Shown piece after piece: positions 26,901 to 36,621 of a stretch of DNA of 64,000 nt. Made by a program: the position numbers and the translations under genes. The stretch comes from Lachnospiraceae bacterium. Its GTDB lineage: Bacteria; Bacillota; Clostridia; Lachnospirales; Lachnospiraceae. The stretch spans positions 28,519 to 92,518 of the forward strand of contig JAGAMF010000006.1 of NCBI GenBank assembly GCA_017624855.1, given 5' to 3'. Each line of letters begins with the position of its first letter. Position 1 is the first letter of the stretch. The notes below the pieces were generated by a model. The model saw nothing but the letters and a program-made list of their open reading frames with translations. It was not told the origin of the DNA and ran no database searches.

Positions 26901-27830
26901 GTGAATAAGAAAGGTATCGATGAGTTGAAAAGAGAATATGAAGAAGTCTCTGTGCCCAATGGCGGCTTGGATGGATACAAAGATGCCATTCGCCGGGCAA
27001 AAGAGGACAATCGTAGTCAGAGACGGAAGGCTGTACGCGCATGGAAGATTGCTGCAACATCTGCCGCGGCGATAGTGATTGCTTTTATTATTTTACCTAA
27101 TGCATCGCCCCAAGCAGCACATGCCATGGGGAAAATTCCGGTAATCGGAACTGTGGTAAAAGCAGTAACTTTTCGTGATTACCAATATGAGGACGAAACT
27201 CAAATTGCGGACATTGAAGTACCGAAACTTGTAACTGCTGACATCACCGAAAATGAGGAAGCGGCTTATGACGGCGGAGCAACCTCTCCCACGGCTTATA
27301 CTTTGCAGGGAAGCGTAGAGGAAATAAACGGTGAAATCCAAGAATTGGCACAACGGATTATTGAGGATTTTCAAGCTGATGTGGAGCAAAGGGAAGGATA
27401 TAAGGAAGTTATCGTGTCCCATGAAGTGATTTGTTCTACCGAGCAGTACTTCTCCTTGAAATTAATGCATTATGAGGGCGAAGGAAGCGGTACTCAGTGG
27501 AATTATTATTACACCATTGATTTGGCTACCGGCGAACGGATGAAACTTAAAGATTTATTTGCTGAAGATGCGGATTATATCGGTATAATCAGCAATGAAA
27601 TCAAGAAGCAGATGCAGGAACGAATGGAAAATGATGAGGATAAATATTATTGGTTAAATGACGAAATTGAAGAACTGAATTTTAAGGAGATTACGCCGGA
27701 TACTCAATTTTATATCAATGAAAGCAATAATCTTGTTATTATTTTCAACGAGGGGGAAGTGGCGCCTGCTTACATGGGTTCGGTCAGTTTTGAAATTCCT
27801 TCCGAGCTATTAAAAGACATCAGAAAATAA
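26901..27830 (+). CDS. RsiV-like anti-sigma factor (DUF3298)
   Basis: 309 residues with a GTG start. A cytosolic N-terminus of about 45 residues would hold the sigma factor. One membrane helix (about 48-68) follows, then the RsiV-typical GKIPVIGTVVKAVTFRDYQY just outside the membrane. The extracellular part ends in a DUF3298 fold (YYTIDLATGERMKLKDLF, NLVIIFNEGEVAPAYMG), which in RsiV binds lysozyme and exposes the protein to proteolysis. It is encoded 24 bases after its sigma factor. Confidence 0.85.
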   Translation: MNKKGIDELKREYEEVSVPNGGLDGYKDAIRRAKEDNRSQRRKAVRAWKIAATSAAAIVIAFIILPNASPQAAHAMGKIPVIGTVVKAVTFRDYQYEDETQIADIEVPKLVTADITENEEAAYDGGATSPTAYTLQGSVEEINGEIQELAQRIIEDFQADVEQREGYKEVIVSHEVICSTEQYFSLKLMHYEGEGSGTQWNYYYTIDLATGERMKLKDLFAEDADYIGIISNEIKKQMQERMENDEDKYYWLNDEIEELNFKEITPDTQFYINESNNLVIIFNEGEVAPAYMGSVSFEIPSELLKDIRK

Positions 27831-27840
27831 TATTATTGAA

Positions 27841-27879
27841 AAACAGTTCAAAAATTTTTTGTATTTTGAACTGTTTTTT
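27841..27879 (+). terminator. Intrinsic terminator
   Basis: AAACAGTTCAAAA pairs with TTTTGAACTGTTT (27864-27876), ending in a T run. Confidence 0.88.
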
Positions 27880-28094
27880 GCTTGCAAAATGAGTAAAAAG
27901 AAGCAATATTATGTAAAGAAACAGTATACAAAGATAAAAAAACAACGGAATCGTATGTGGTCTAAAAAGCAAAATAAAAAGGAAATAAGCGACTTACGCA
28001 GAATATTTATTATAGAATTAAAGTTTATATAGGGCAGCTTATTTTACATATTGTATATTATTTGCCGGCTTAGGCGGCAGAATGGGAGACTGAT

Positions 28095-29099
28095 ATGACA
28101 ATCCGTGAAAAACTGGAATTGTATGAAAAAGAATATTTGAGTCCTTATGCAATGTTAAGTATGAATTCTAAAGGGCGTCTGCATCCGGAAGAACAGTGTG
28201 ATATCCGTCCGGTTTTTCAGCGCGACCGCGACAGAATTATTCACAGTAAGGCATTCCGCCGACTGAAGGATAAGACACAGGTTTTTTTAACTCCGGAAGG
28301 TGATCATTACAGAACCCGACTTACCCATACTTTGGAGGTTTCTCAGAATGCCCGTACCATTGCCAAAGCCCTTCGTCTCAATGAAGATTTGGTAGAAGCC
28401 ATTGCTTTGGGACATGATTTGGGGCATACTCCCTTCGGACATTCCGGCGAGAGAGCTTTAAATTTGGTTTGCCCTCATGGATTTAAACACAACGAACAGA
28501 GTGTAAGAACCGTGGATTATTTGGAGAAAGACGGTCAGGGCTTGAATCTTACCATGGAAGTAAGAGACGGTATCCTGAATCATCAGACATCTTCCATGCC
28601 TTCTACGCTGGAAGGTAAAATCGTCCGCTTTTCGGATAAAATAGCATATTTTCACCATGATATGGATGATGCCATTCGCGGTGGTATTTTGACGGAAAAA
28701 GACATTCCGAAGGAAATCGGAGATGTACTGGGTTATACCACGGGAGAGCGTTTGGATCGTTTTATTCATGATATTGTAACGGAAAGTACCGATAAAAATG
28801 ATATTGTAATGTCGCCGGCGGTGGCGGAAGGTATGCAGAAACTCAGACAGTTTATGTTTGAAAGAGTTTATCAGAATCCGGAAGCCAAGAGTGAGGAAAG
28901 TAAGGCCGAGATGTTGATAACCACTCTTTATGATTTCTATTTGAAACATTTAGAGCGTTTACCCAAGGAACTTCTTGCCATGCTTGATAACGGAACCCCG
29001 GAAGAAATTATTGTATGCGATTATATAGCGGCAATGACGGATCGCTTTGCCATTGCACAGTATGACGAGATTTTTATTCCCAAGTCATGGCACGGCTAG
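28095..29099 (+). CDS. dgt: dGTP triphosphohydrolase-like protein
   Basis: 334 residues, HD superfamily. Family motifs are DRDRIIHSKAFRRLKDKTQV, TRLTHTLEVSQNARTIA (first His), ALGHDLGHTPFGHSGE (HD pair) and IVRFSDKIAYFHHDMDD (last Asp). It hydrolyses dNTPs to nucleoside plus triphosphate and so tunes the dNTP pool. It lies upstream of dnaG and rpoD, a position conserved in Clostridia. About 260 bases of AT-rich upstream sequence contain no other gene. Confidence 0.92.
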   Translation: MTIREKLELYEKEYLSPYAMLSMNSKGRLHPEEQCDIRPVFQRDRDRIIHSKAFRRLKDKTQVFLTPEGDHYRTRLTHTLEVSQNARTIAKALRLNEDLVEAIALGHDLGHTPFGHSGERALNLVCPHGFKHNEQSVRTVDYLEKDGQGLNLTMEVRDGILNHQTSSMPSTLEGKIVRFSDKIAYFHHDMDDAIRGGILTEKDIPKEIGDVLGYTTGERLDRFIHDIVTESTDKNDIVMSPAVAEGMQKLRQFMFERVYQNPEAKSEESKAEMLITTLYDFYLKHLERLPKELLAMLDNGTPEEIIVCDYIAAMTDRFAIAQYDEIFIPKSWHG

Positions 29100-29163
29100 G
29101 TTCGGACAAGTTTTGAATATGAAATGATATTCTGAAACAATACCGGAAAAGAAGAGGAATTTT

Positions 29164-30936
29164 ATGTATTTTTCAGAGGAACTGATTGATGAAATTCAGC
29201 AAAAGAATGACATTGTGGATGTAATATCCCAGTACATTCATTTACAAAAAAAAGGAAGTAACTATGTTGCTGTATGTCCTTTTCATAATGACAAAAATCC
29301 CTCTTTCTCCGTGAGTCAGCCCAAACAGCTGTATAAATGCTTTGCGTGCGGAGAGGCCGGAAGCGTTTTTACTTTTTTGCAGAAATATGAGAACTATACA
29401 TTTCCGGAAGCGGTTAAAATTCTGGCGGAGCGTGCAGGTGTAAAATTGCCGGAAGAAAACAATTCTGCGGCAAACCGTGCGAAGGAAAGCCGGCGTGTGC
29501 GACTTCTGGAAGTGAACAAAGAGGCCGCAAAATATTATTATTACTTACTGCGCTCGGATAAGGGCAAGGTAGGAATGGATTATCTGAAACGCCGTGAATT
29601 GACCGAGGAAACCCGAAATAAATTTGGTTTGGGATATTCCAGTACTTATGGCAGTGATTTGTTGTCTTATCTTAAAAGCAAGGGATATACGGATGAAGAA
29701 ATCATCGGAGCGGGGCTTGCCAGCCATTCTGAGAAGTATGGTTTAAGCTCTAAGTTCTGGAACAGGGTTATGTTTCCCATTCAGGACAGCAATCATCGTG
29801 TAATCGGCTTTGGCGGCCGTGTTATGGGTGATGGCGAGCCGAAGTATCTTAACTCTCCGGAAACGGAAATTTTTGATAAAAGCCGTAATCTGTACGGTTT
29901 GAATTTTGCCAGAACATCCCGCAAAGACAATATTATTTTATGTGAAGGATATATGGATGTTATTGCCCTGCATCAGGCAGGCTTTAATCAGGCTGTTGCT
30001 TCTCTGGGAACCGCTTTTACATCGGGACAGGCCAATTTATTAAGGCGTCACACCAAAGATGTTTTGCTGGCCTATGACAGCGACGGTGCAGGAACAAAGG
30101 CGGCGCTTCGAGCGATTCAGATTCTTCGTGAAAACGGATTGGCAGCCAGAGTAATTAACATGGAGCCTTATAAAGACCCGGATGAATTTATCAAAAATCT
30201 TGGTGCAGAGGAATTTCAGAAGCGCGTGGATGATGCCGTGAATAGTTTTGTTTTTCAAATCAGAGCCATCAGAAAGAATTACCGAATTGATGACATGGAT
30301 CAGAAAACACGATTTGAAAAAAGCATCGCATCTATTGTTGCGGAAGTTGCGGATGAAATCGAACGGGAGAATTATATATCAACGGCAGCAGTGGAATTGG
30401 GCATTAACCGTGAAGTATTTCGTAAGGCGGTTGGAGAGAGTGCCTTATCCGGAACGGGTAAAATTGCAGCTCGCCCCAAATCATCTGTGGTAAGCGAAAA
30501 GATTAAGGCCGAAGACCATAAAAGAAAGCCTCAGCAGTTGCTATTGACATGGCTGGCAGAGGAACCGCAGGTATATGAAAAAATCAAACAGTATATATCC
30601 GCTGAGGATTTTATTGATGAATTATATCAGCCGGTAGCAAAGCGTTTTCTGGAAGATTTGGAGAAGGGAAAAGCAAATCCCGCACTTTTAATCAGTTTAA
30701 TTGAAGACCCTGAAGAACAGACGAAGGTCAGTGAATTGTTTACCACCCGATTGACGGATATCAATACAAAAGAAGAGCGGCAAAAAGCTTTTCATGATAT
30801 TCTCATTGCGGTAAAAACCAACAGCTTTGAGTATTATTCCGGTCAGACGGGAACCGATATCAGTGCAATCAATAAAGTAATCGAAGGTAAAAAAGCTTTA
30901 CAGGAATTGGCGAAAACGCATATTTTTCTGGATTAA
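29164..30936 (+). CDS. dnaG: DNA primase
   Basis: 590 residues. It makes RNA primers at the replication fork. The N-terminal CHC2 zinc finger is CPFHNDKNPSFSVSQ with KCFACGEAG (about 39-69). The TOPRIM core has ILCEGYMDVIALHQAGF and LLAYDSDGAGTKAALRA (about 260-320). The C-terminal region carries the DnaB-binding helical part. Second gene of dgt-dnaG-rpoD, 64 bases after dgt. Confidence 0.95.
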   Translation: MYFSEELIDEIQQKNDIVDVISQYIHLQKKGSNYVAVCPFHNDKNPSFSVSQPKQLYKCFACGEAGSVFTFLQKYENYTFPEAVKILAERAGVKLPEENNSAANRAKESRRVRLLEVNKEAAKYYYYLLRSDKGKVGMDYLKRRELTEETRNKFGLGYSSTYGSDLLSYLKSKGYTDEEIIGAGLASHSEKYGLSSKFWNRVMFPIQDSNHRVIGFGGRVMGDGEPKYLNSPETEIFDKSRNLYGLNFARTSRKDNIILCEGYMDVIALHQAGFNQAVASLGTAFTSGQANLLRRHTKDVLLAYDSDGAGTKAALRAIQILRENGLAARVINMEPYKDPDEFIKNLGAEEFQKRVDDAVNSFVFQIRAIRKNYRIDDMDQKTRFEKSIASIVAEVADEIERENYISTAAVELGINREVFRKAVGESALSGTGKIAARPKSSVVSEKIKAEDHKRKPQQLLLTWLAEEPQVYEKIKQYISAEDFIDELYQPVAKRFLEDLEKGKANPALLISLIEDPEEQTKVSELFTTRLTDINTKEERQKAFHDILIAVKTNSFEYYSGQTGTDISAINKVIEGKKALQELAKTHIFLD

Positions 30937-30974
30937 GTTCAAAATAAGAGATAAAACGGAAGGATGGAAAAAGG

Positions 30975-32102
30975 ATGGAAGAAAGTACAAAGCAAAAATT
31001 CGATGAGAAATTAAAAGAGCTCGTCGATATTGCGAAAACCAAAAAGAATACTTTGGAGGATCATGAAGTCAGTGCTCATTTTGCAGATATGAGTTTGGAA
31101 GAAGAGCAGTTTGATAAAATTCTTGAAACTTTAGAGAAGAACAATATTGATGTTCTTCGTATTATGGACAGTGAAGAAGAGCCGGTAGATGAAGAACTCC
31201 TGTTGGCTGACAGTGAAGAATTGGATGTTGATGTGGATGTGGAAAATATCGATCTTTCCGTACCGGAAGGTGTTGGTATTGAAGACCCCGTAAGAATGTA
31301 TCTGAAAGAAATCGGTAAGGTGCCTCTTTTAAGTGCGGAAGAGGAAATTGAACTTGCCAAGAAAATGGAAATGGGCGATGAAGATGCAAAGAAGAGACTT
31401 GCGGAAGCGAATCTTCGACTTGTAGTATCCATTGCGAAGAGATATGTGGGAAGAGGTCTTTTATTCCTTGATCTGATTCAGGAAGGTAACTTAGGTCTTA
31501 TTAAGGCGGTAGAAAAGTTTGATTACCGCAAGGGATATAAGTTTTCAACCTATGCAACATGGTGGATCCGTCAGGCAATCACCAGAGCAATTGCGGATCA
31601 GGCCAGAACAATTCGTATTCCCGTGCATATGGTGGAAACAATCAATAAATTGATTCGTGTCAGTAGACAGTTATTGCAGGAGTTAGGTCGTGAACCGACC
31701 CCCGAAGAAATTGCTGCTGTGTTAAAAATGCCCGAAGAGCGTGTGCGTGAAATTCTTAAGATTTCTCAGGAACCGGTATCTTTGGAAACACCTATCGGTG
31801 AAGAGGAAGACAGCCACTTGGGAGATTTTATTCAGGACGATAATGTGCCCGTTCCTGCGGATGCGGCAGCATTTACCCTTTTAAAAGAACAGTTGGGAGA
31901 AGTATTGTCAACTTTAACCGAGAGAGAACAGAAAGTACTTCGTTTGCGTTTCGGTCTTGATGACGGTCGTGCCCGTACTTTGGAAGAAGTTGGTAAAGAA
32001 TTCAATGTAACCAGAGAGCGAATTCGACAGATTGAAGCGAAGGCATTAAGAAAGCTTCGTCATCCCAGCAGAAGCAGAAAGTTAAGAGATTATTTGGATT
32101 AA
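30975..32102 (+). CDS. rpoD: Primary sigma factor of RNA polymerase
   Basis: 375 residues. Region 1.2 is [20 protein letters not shown]; region 2 includes [19 protein letters not shown] and [20 protein letters not shown]; regions 3 and 4 end with [18 protein letters not shown]-like sequence and [20 protein letters not shown]. An acidic stretch (about 60-95) precedes region 1.2, as usual in Firmicutes SigA. It recognises the TTGACA/TATAAT promoters marked across this window. Confidence 0.97.
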   Translation: MEESTKQKFDEKLKELVDIAKTKKNTLEDHEVSAHFADMSLEEEQFDKILETLEKNNIDVLRIMDSEEEPVDEELLLADSEELDVDVDVENIDLSVPEGVGIEDPVRMYLKEIGKVPLLSAEEEIELAKKMEMGDEDAKKRLAEANLRLVVSIAKRYVGRGLLFLDLIQEGNLGLIKAVEKFDYRKGYKFSTYATWWIRQAITRAIADQARTIRIPVHMVETINKLIRVSRQLLQELGREPTPEEIAAVLKMPEERVREILKISQEPVSLETPIGEEEDSHLGDFIQDDNVPVPADAAAFTLLKEQLGEVLSTLTEREQKVLRLRFGLDDGRARTLEEVGKEFNVTRERIRQIEAKALRKLRHPSRSRKLRDYLD

Positions 32103-32119
32103 GAAGAGGTTATCCGGTC

Positions 32120-32914
32120 ATGGATTTAAGCAGGAGACTTGCAAAGGTGGCAGATTTGGTATTGCCTGCCGTTACCCTTACGGATGTAGGGTGTGACCAC
32201 GGTTATCTGTCCGTTTATCTGGTGCAGAGCAAGAGGTGTGAAAAGGTCATAGCCATGGATATTAATAAAGGTCCGTTGCAAAAGGCCCGGGAGAATATTC
32301 TGCGATACGGCTGCGGTGACTACATAGAAACAAGACTGTCTGACGGCTTGCGTAAGTTGAATGAGGGAGAGGCTCAAGGCTGCGTTTGTGCAGGTATGGG
32401 CGGGTCTCTTGCGTTACAGATACTTTGGAATGACAGAGATAAAGTAAAAAATATGGCGCAGGTAATCCTTCAACCCCAGTCGGAGTTGTGGCTTGTGCGA
32501 AGAACCCTTAAAAAATGGGGCTTTGTTATTGAAAAAGAGGATATGGAATTTGAGGATGGAAAGTATTATTTTATGATGCGTATTTGTCCCGGAGATCATT
32601 TGTGTATGGATGCTTCGCCTGACGAAAATGATTCTCTTTTCGGAACATGTTTAAGTGACGAAACAGAGGAAGTTGTCAGAGTAATATCCGAGGAATGCAT
32701 TGCCAATGCGGCTTATGAAATGTTTTCCAAGGAATTATTGGAAGGTCGACACCCTCTTTTAAAGGAATATATTTTAAAAGAAATGAAGCGGCTTACGGAA
32801 GTATATGAGGCTTTATGCCGTCAGGAAGATTCCGTAAAATGCCAAAAAAGAAAAGAACATATTGAAACAGAGCTGGCTGTTTGCGGCTTTGCTCTTGGCC
32901 TGTACGAAGAATAG
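32120..32914 (+). CDS. trmK: tRNA (adenine(22)-N(1))-methyltransferase TrmK
   Basis: 264 residues, class I SAM methyltransferase. SAM motif I is LTDVGCDHGYLSVYLV (about 21-36); later VIAMDINKGPLQKAREN and VCAGMGGSLALQILW fit TrmK. It modifies A22 in the D-loop of tRNA. It starts 18 bases after rpoD, the conserved Firmicutes order rpoD-trmK-nif3. Confidence 0.93.
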   Translation: MDLSRRLAKVADLVLPAVTLTDVGCDHGYLSVYLVQSKRCEKVIAMDINKGPLQKARENILRYGCGDYIETRLSDGLRKLNEGEAQGCVCAGMGGSLALQILWNDRDKVKNMAQVILQPQSELWLVRRTLKKWGFVIEKEDMEFEDGKYYFMMRICPGDHLCMDASPDENDSLFGTCLSDETEEVVRVISEECIANAAYEMFSKELLEGRHPLLKEYILKEMKRLTEVYEALCRQEDSVKCQKRKEHIETELAVCGFALGLYEE

Positions 32915-32944
32915 AAGCGGTGATAAACCGGTACGGAGGCTCAT

Positions 32945-33727
32945 ATGAGATGTAAAGATTTAATTGCAAAACTGGAGCAGTTATCGCCTGCAATGTATGC
33001 CATGGAATGGGACAATTCCGGGCTGTTGTTGGGAGATGCGGAAAAAGAAATCCGTAAGGTACTTATTTCCGTAGATATAACGGATGAAGTAATCGATGAA
33101 GCGGTTCGTCACGGTGCGGATATGATTATCGCTCATCACCCTCTGATTTTTTCCAAGATTAACAAAGTGGTTGCCACGGATTTAACCGGAAGAAGAATTA
33201 TTCGCATGATTGAAAACGGTATCTGTTGTTATTGTATGCATACCAATTTTGATGTAATGGGAATGGCAGATGAGGCAGCCGAAAGATTGGGGCTGATTCA
33301 GAGCGAAGTTTTGATGGTTACTTATGAGGATGATATATCCAAAGAAGGAATCGGTCGTTACGGATTTTTAAAAGATATCTGTTCCCTAAAAGAACTGGCG
33401 GAGCTTGTAAAGCAGCAATTTGCATTAAATCATGTTACCGTTTACGGAGAAGCGGATACAAGAGTTGCCAAGGCGGCAATTTCTACCGGCTCCGGTAAAA
33501 GCATGATAAAATATGCTTTAAAAACCGACTGTGATGTAATTATAACGGGAGATATTGATTATCATTCGGCACTGGATTCCGTTGCCCAGGGGTTATGCAT
33601 CATTGATGCAGGGCATTTCGGACTGGAGAAGATTTTTATCCGTTATTTAAAAGAATATCTGCAGCGGGAGGCCACCACAATTACAGCGGTGGAATCTGTG
33701 CAGGATGAAATCGGCTATGTAGTGTAG
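32945..33727 (+). CDS. Nif3-like dinuclear metal-centre protein
   Basis: 260 residues. It begins with MRCKDLIAKLEQLSPAMYAM leading to EWDNSGLLLGD. Metal-binding pieces are MIIAHHPLIF (two His), MHTNFDV (His and Asp) and DAGHFGLEK (His and Glu). Members form hexameric rings with a two-metal site and are proposed GTP cyclohydrolase type I-like enzymes. The longer Gram-positive insert domain is absent, giving the short form. Last gene of the macromolecular-synthesis cluster. Confidence 0.92.
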   Translation: MRCKDLIAKLEQLSPAMYAMEWDNSGLLLGDAEKEIRKVLISVDITDEVIDEAVRHGADMIIAHHPLIFSKINKVVATDLTGRRIIRMIENGICCYCMHTNFDVMGMADEAAERLGLIQSEVLMVTYEDDISKEGIGRYGFLKDICSLKELAELVKQQFALNHVTVYGEADTRVAKAAISTGSGKSMIKYALKTDCDVIITGDIDYHSALDSVAQGLCIIDAGHFGLEKIFIRYLKEYLQREATTITAVESVQDEIGYVV

Positions 33728-33806
33728 GATTGCGGTTATTTTAGAAATACAAACGGTATATTATTTATAAAAGGTATTGGGGACAAAAATAAAGGGGGTA
33801 GCAGCT

Positions 33807-35462
33807 ATGTTACATTTTATTATTGACGGACAGAAAAAAGAGTATGAAGAAGGTATTACTTTTGAAGATGTGGCAAAAGAATACCAAAAGGATTACGACA
33901 GTACCATTGCGGCAGTAATTTTAAACGGCAAGATTTGCGAATTAATGAAGAAGCCGATTCGCAACGGTGAACTTACTTTCTGTGATTTAAGATCTTCTAT
34001 CGGACATCTTACATATGTGAGAACCGCAACTTTACTTTTCGTGAAAGCGGCTCACGATGTAATCGGTGATAAGAATATTGATAAAATAAAAGTAGAATGT
34101 GCTTTGGGCTCCGGTTTTTATTTTACGGCAAAAGGAAATTTCGTGGTGGACAGACCCTTGGCACAGGCGATTAAAAACCGTATGCAGGAAATGGTGGATG
34201 CGTGTACACCCATCCGGAAGCATTCTATGGCATTAGATGATGCTACGGCTATTTTTGCCAAGCAGGGCATGAAGGATAAGCAGCGCCTTTGCAAGTTCAG
34301 AAGAAGTTCTTTAATTAATGTATATGATGTAGAAGGATATTACGATTATTTTTACGGCTATATGTTGCCCAATATGGGATATGTGAAGCTGTTTGACGTA
34401 ATTGCATACAGTAACGGTTTTGTGTTGAATCTTCCCAGAAAGAGTTCGCCCAATGAATTGAAGGAATTTGTTCCTTTGGAGAAATTGTTCGCTACCATGA
34501 TGGAAGCAACAGACTGGAGCGAGAAGTTGGAAATTGATACCGTGGGCGAATTAAATGAGTGTATTTGCAACGGCAAATTAAATGAGATGATTCTGGTGCA
34601 GGAAGCTTTGCAGGAGCGTAAAATTGCAGAAATCGCTCACGATATTGTAAGTCGCGGTGGCGTTAAGTTTGTTATGATTGCAGGACCTTCTTCTTCGGGG
34701 AAAACCAGTTTTTCACACAGATTGTCGGTGCAGTTAAAGACTCACGGTTTGAAGCCTCATCCTATTGCGGTGGACGATTATTTTGTAAATCGTGAAGATA
34801 CACCTTTGGACGAAAACGGCGATTATAATTTCGAATGTTTGGAAGCAATTGATATAAAACTGTTTAACAAAGATATGCAGAATCTTCTTGCAGGTAAAAC
34901 CGTGGAGATTCCTACCTTTAATTTTAAAACCGGACACAGAGAATATAAGGGTAATTATAAAACCTTAGGCCCTGATGACATTCTTGTAATTGAAGGTATT
35001 CATGCCTTAAACGATAAAATGTCCGAGAGCCTTCCTGTGGAAAGCAAATATAAGGTGTATATCAGTGCATTAACCACCTTAAACATTGACGAACATAACA
35101 GAATTCCTACCACTGACGGCAGATTGCTTCGTCGTATGGTGCGTGATGCGAGAACCCGTGGGGCTTCCGCAACCAGAACCATACAGATGTGGCCTTCCGT
35201 ACGCCGTGGCGAAGAAGAGAATATTTTCCCCTTCCAGGAAAGTGCGGATGCAATGTTCAATTCTGCATTGATTTATGAATTGGCAGTAATCAAACCTTTT
35301 GCAGAACCGCTTTTATACAGTGTAAAACCTACAGATCCGGAGTATCATGAAGCAAAGAGACTTTTGAAGTTCTTGGAATATTTCCTGACTGTGGATACCG
35401 AGAATTTGCCCAATAATTCCATTGCAAGAGAATTTGTGGGCGGAAGCTGTTTTAATGTGTAA
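33807..35462 (+). CDS. Uridine kinase-like nucleoside kinase with TGS-type N-terminus
   Basis: 551 residues from the ATG at 33807, eight bases after AAAGGGGG. The N-terminus (about 1-70) is a TGS/ThrRS-editing-like module (FIIDGQKKEYEEGITFEDVA). The C-terminal part is a phosphoribulokinase/uridine kinase domain with P-loop GPSSSGKTSFSHRL (about 292-305), AVDDYFVNREDTP and ILVIEGIHALND. This fusion is widespread in Clostridia; phosphorylation of a nucleoside such as uridine is presumed, not proven. It is encoded after nif3 with a separate ribosome site. Confidence 0.88.
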   Translation: MLHFIIDGQKKEYEEGITFEDVAKEYQKDYDSTIAAVILNGKICELMKKPIRNGELTFCDLRSSIGHLTYVRTATLLFVKAAHDVIGDKNIDKIKVECALGSGFYFTAKGNFVVDRPLAQAIKNRMQEMVDACTPIRKHSMALDDATAIFAKQGMKDKQRLCKFRRSSLINVYDVEGYYDYFYGYMLPNMGYVKLFDVIAYSNGFVLNLPRKSSPNELKEFVPLEKLFATMMEATDWSEKLEIDTVGELNECICNGKLNEMILVQEALQERKIAEIAHDIVSRGGVKFVMIAGPSSSGKTSFSHRLSVQLKTHGLKPHPIAVDDYFVNREDTPLDENGDYNFECLEAIDIKLFNKDMQNLLAGKTVEIPTFNFKTGHREYKGNYKTLGPDDILVIEGIHALNDKMSESLPVESKYKVYISALTTLNIDEHNRIPTTDGRLLRRMVRDARTRGASATRTIQMWPSVRRGEEENIFPFQESADAMFNSALIYELAVIKPFAEPLLYSVKPTDPEYHEAKRLLKFLEYFLTVDTENLPNNSIAREFVGGSCFNV

Positions 35463-35493
35463 AATTCCATAAAAAAGTTAATAGAGTTAAAAC

Positions 35494-35836
35494 CGAGTGG
35501 GATAAATGATCGCGCCTGTCTGTCCGCAAGGTGGCAGGTGAGGAAAGTCCGGGCTTCATAGGGCAGGATGCCGGATAACGTCCGGTGGAGGCGACTCCAA
35601 GGATAGTGCAACAGAAATAAACCGCCGTGCAAACGGTAAGGGTGGAAAGGCAGTGTAAGAGACTACCGCCCGGGTGGTAACATCCGGGGCATATGTAAAC
35701 CCCATCCGAAGCAAGACCAAACAGAGGACCATAGATTTGCCCGATCTGTTCTCAGGTAGGTCGCTTGAGATTAGCGGTAACGTTAATACCAGATAGATGA
35801 TCATTCACGACAGAACCCGGCTTACAGTCCCACTCG
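35494..35836 (+). ncRNA. rnpB: RNase P RNA, class A
   Basis: The catalytic RNA that trims tRNA 5' leaders. Ends pair as CGAGTGGGA with TCCCACTCG. Hallmarks are the 5' conserved GAGGAAAGTCCGGGC (CR I), GCAACAGAAATAAACCGCC, GGGTAAGGGTGGAAAGG-like P8-P10 sequence, ACCGCCCGGG and the 3' AGATAGATGATCATT...GACAGAACCCGGCTTA. Full length. A T-rich stretch after the closing stem probably ends transcription. Confidence 0.96.
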
Positions 35837-35875
35837 TTTTATTTATATTGTGTATTTAAGAAAGGTACCAAAGAT

Positions 35876-36391
35876 ATGGGGCGCGTTTCCGTAAAAGAAA
35901 ATAAGAGTATGTATCAGGTGCGACGGGAAGAACTGGGCTTGTCCAGAGAGAAGGCTTCGGAGCTGTTGGAAACCATTCCACCTGAGCGTATCGAGAAAAT
36001 AGAAAATCAGAAATCCCTTCCGCATCCGGAAGAGGCCCTTGTTATGGCGGAAGCATATAAAATGCCTACATTGTGCAATTATTATTGTGCAAACGATTGT
36101 CCCATCGGTAAGCGCTATGTGCCGGAAATTAAGCAAAAGGATTTGTCGCAGATTGTATTGGAGATGTTGGCTTCGCTGAATGCCATGCAGAAAAAACAGG
36201 AGCGTTTGATTGAAATCACCGTGGACGGTAAGATTGAAGGTGATGAAATTGAAGATTTTGTATATATCCAGGAAGAATTGGAGCGAATTTCCATTGCGGT
36301 AGAGTCACTGCAACTTTGGGCAGAGCAGATGCTTGCCGATAATTTAATTGATGCAGAGGCGTACCATTCATATAAAAACAGCAGAAAATAA
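35876..36391 (+). CDS. XRE-family helix-turn-helix protein
   Basis: 171 residues. Residues 10-65 form a divergent XRE helix-turn-helix (YQVRREELGLSREKASELL, PPERIEKIENQKSLPHPEE). A cysteine-containing link (LCNYYCANDCPIGKRY, about 64-79) and a long helical C-terminal part follow. It may be a metal- or redox-sensing regulator, but no ligand is known. It lies 39 bases after rnpB and ends at a strong terminator. Confidence 0.72.
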   Translation: MGRVSVKENKSMYQVRREELGLSREKASELLETIPPERIEKIENQKSLPHPEEALVMAEAYKMPTLCNYYCANDCPIGKRYVPEIKQKDLSQIVLEMLASLNAMQKKQERLIEITVDGKIEGDEIEDFVYIQEELERISIAVESLQLWAEQMLADNLIDAEAYHSYKNSRK

Positions 36392-36406
36392 AAGTAAAAA
36401 ATAGCG

Positions 36407-36443
36407 AAGATGCTTATGTTTTTTGCCATAAGCATCTTTTATT
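36407..36443 (+). terminator. Intrinsic terminator
   Basis: AAGATGCTTATG (36407-36418) pairs perfectly with CATAAGCATCTT (36427-36438), followed by a T-rich tail. Confidence 0.88.
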
Positions 36444-36551
36444 TTGCCGATTTGGTAAAAATAGGGTGCTTTATTTTGCCGATGTTGTTATGTATGAAGC
36501 GCAGGGGCTGTTTTATAATAAAACCATGTAAAAGGAAGCGATATACGCAAA

Positions 36552-36600
36552 AAGCTTAAGGATGGGTTCGGGCATGGACCGAATCCCCGTCCGGAGGCTT
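36552..36600 (+). promoter_or_regulatory. Long structured leader hairpin before the DUF975 gene
   Basis: Nested pairing: AAGCTT (36552-36557) with AGGCTT (36595-36600), GGA with TCC, GG with CC, and TTCGG (36567-36571) with CCGAA (36579-36583). The 3' arm contains a GGAGG that would be masked; the ribosome site actually used (GGGAGG, 36608-36613) lies just outside. No known riboswitch class was recognised. Confidence 0.45.
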
Positions 36601-36621
36601 AATGAGAGGGAGGATTTAAAC

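Noticed and set aside
36440-36500. Sigma-28-like promoter at the GCCGAT copies near 36457 and 36478
   Set aside because: The TAAA-like elements are at the wrong distance (about 18 bases) and the -10 reads GCCGATTT or GCCGATGT.
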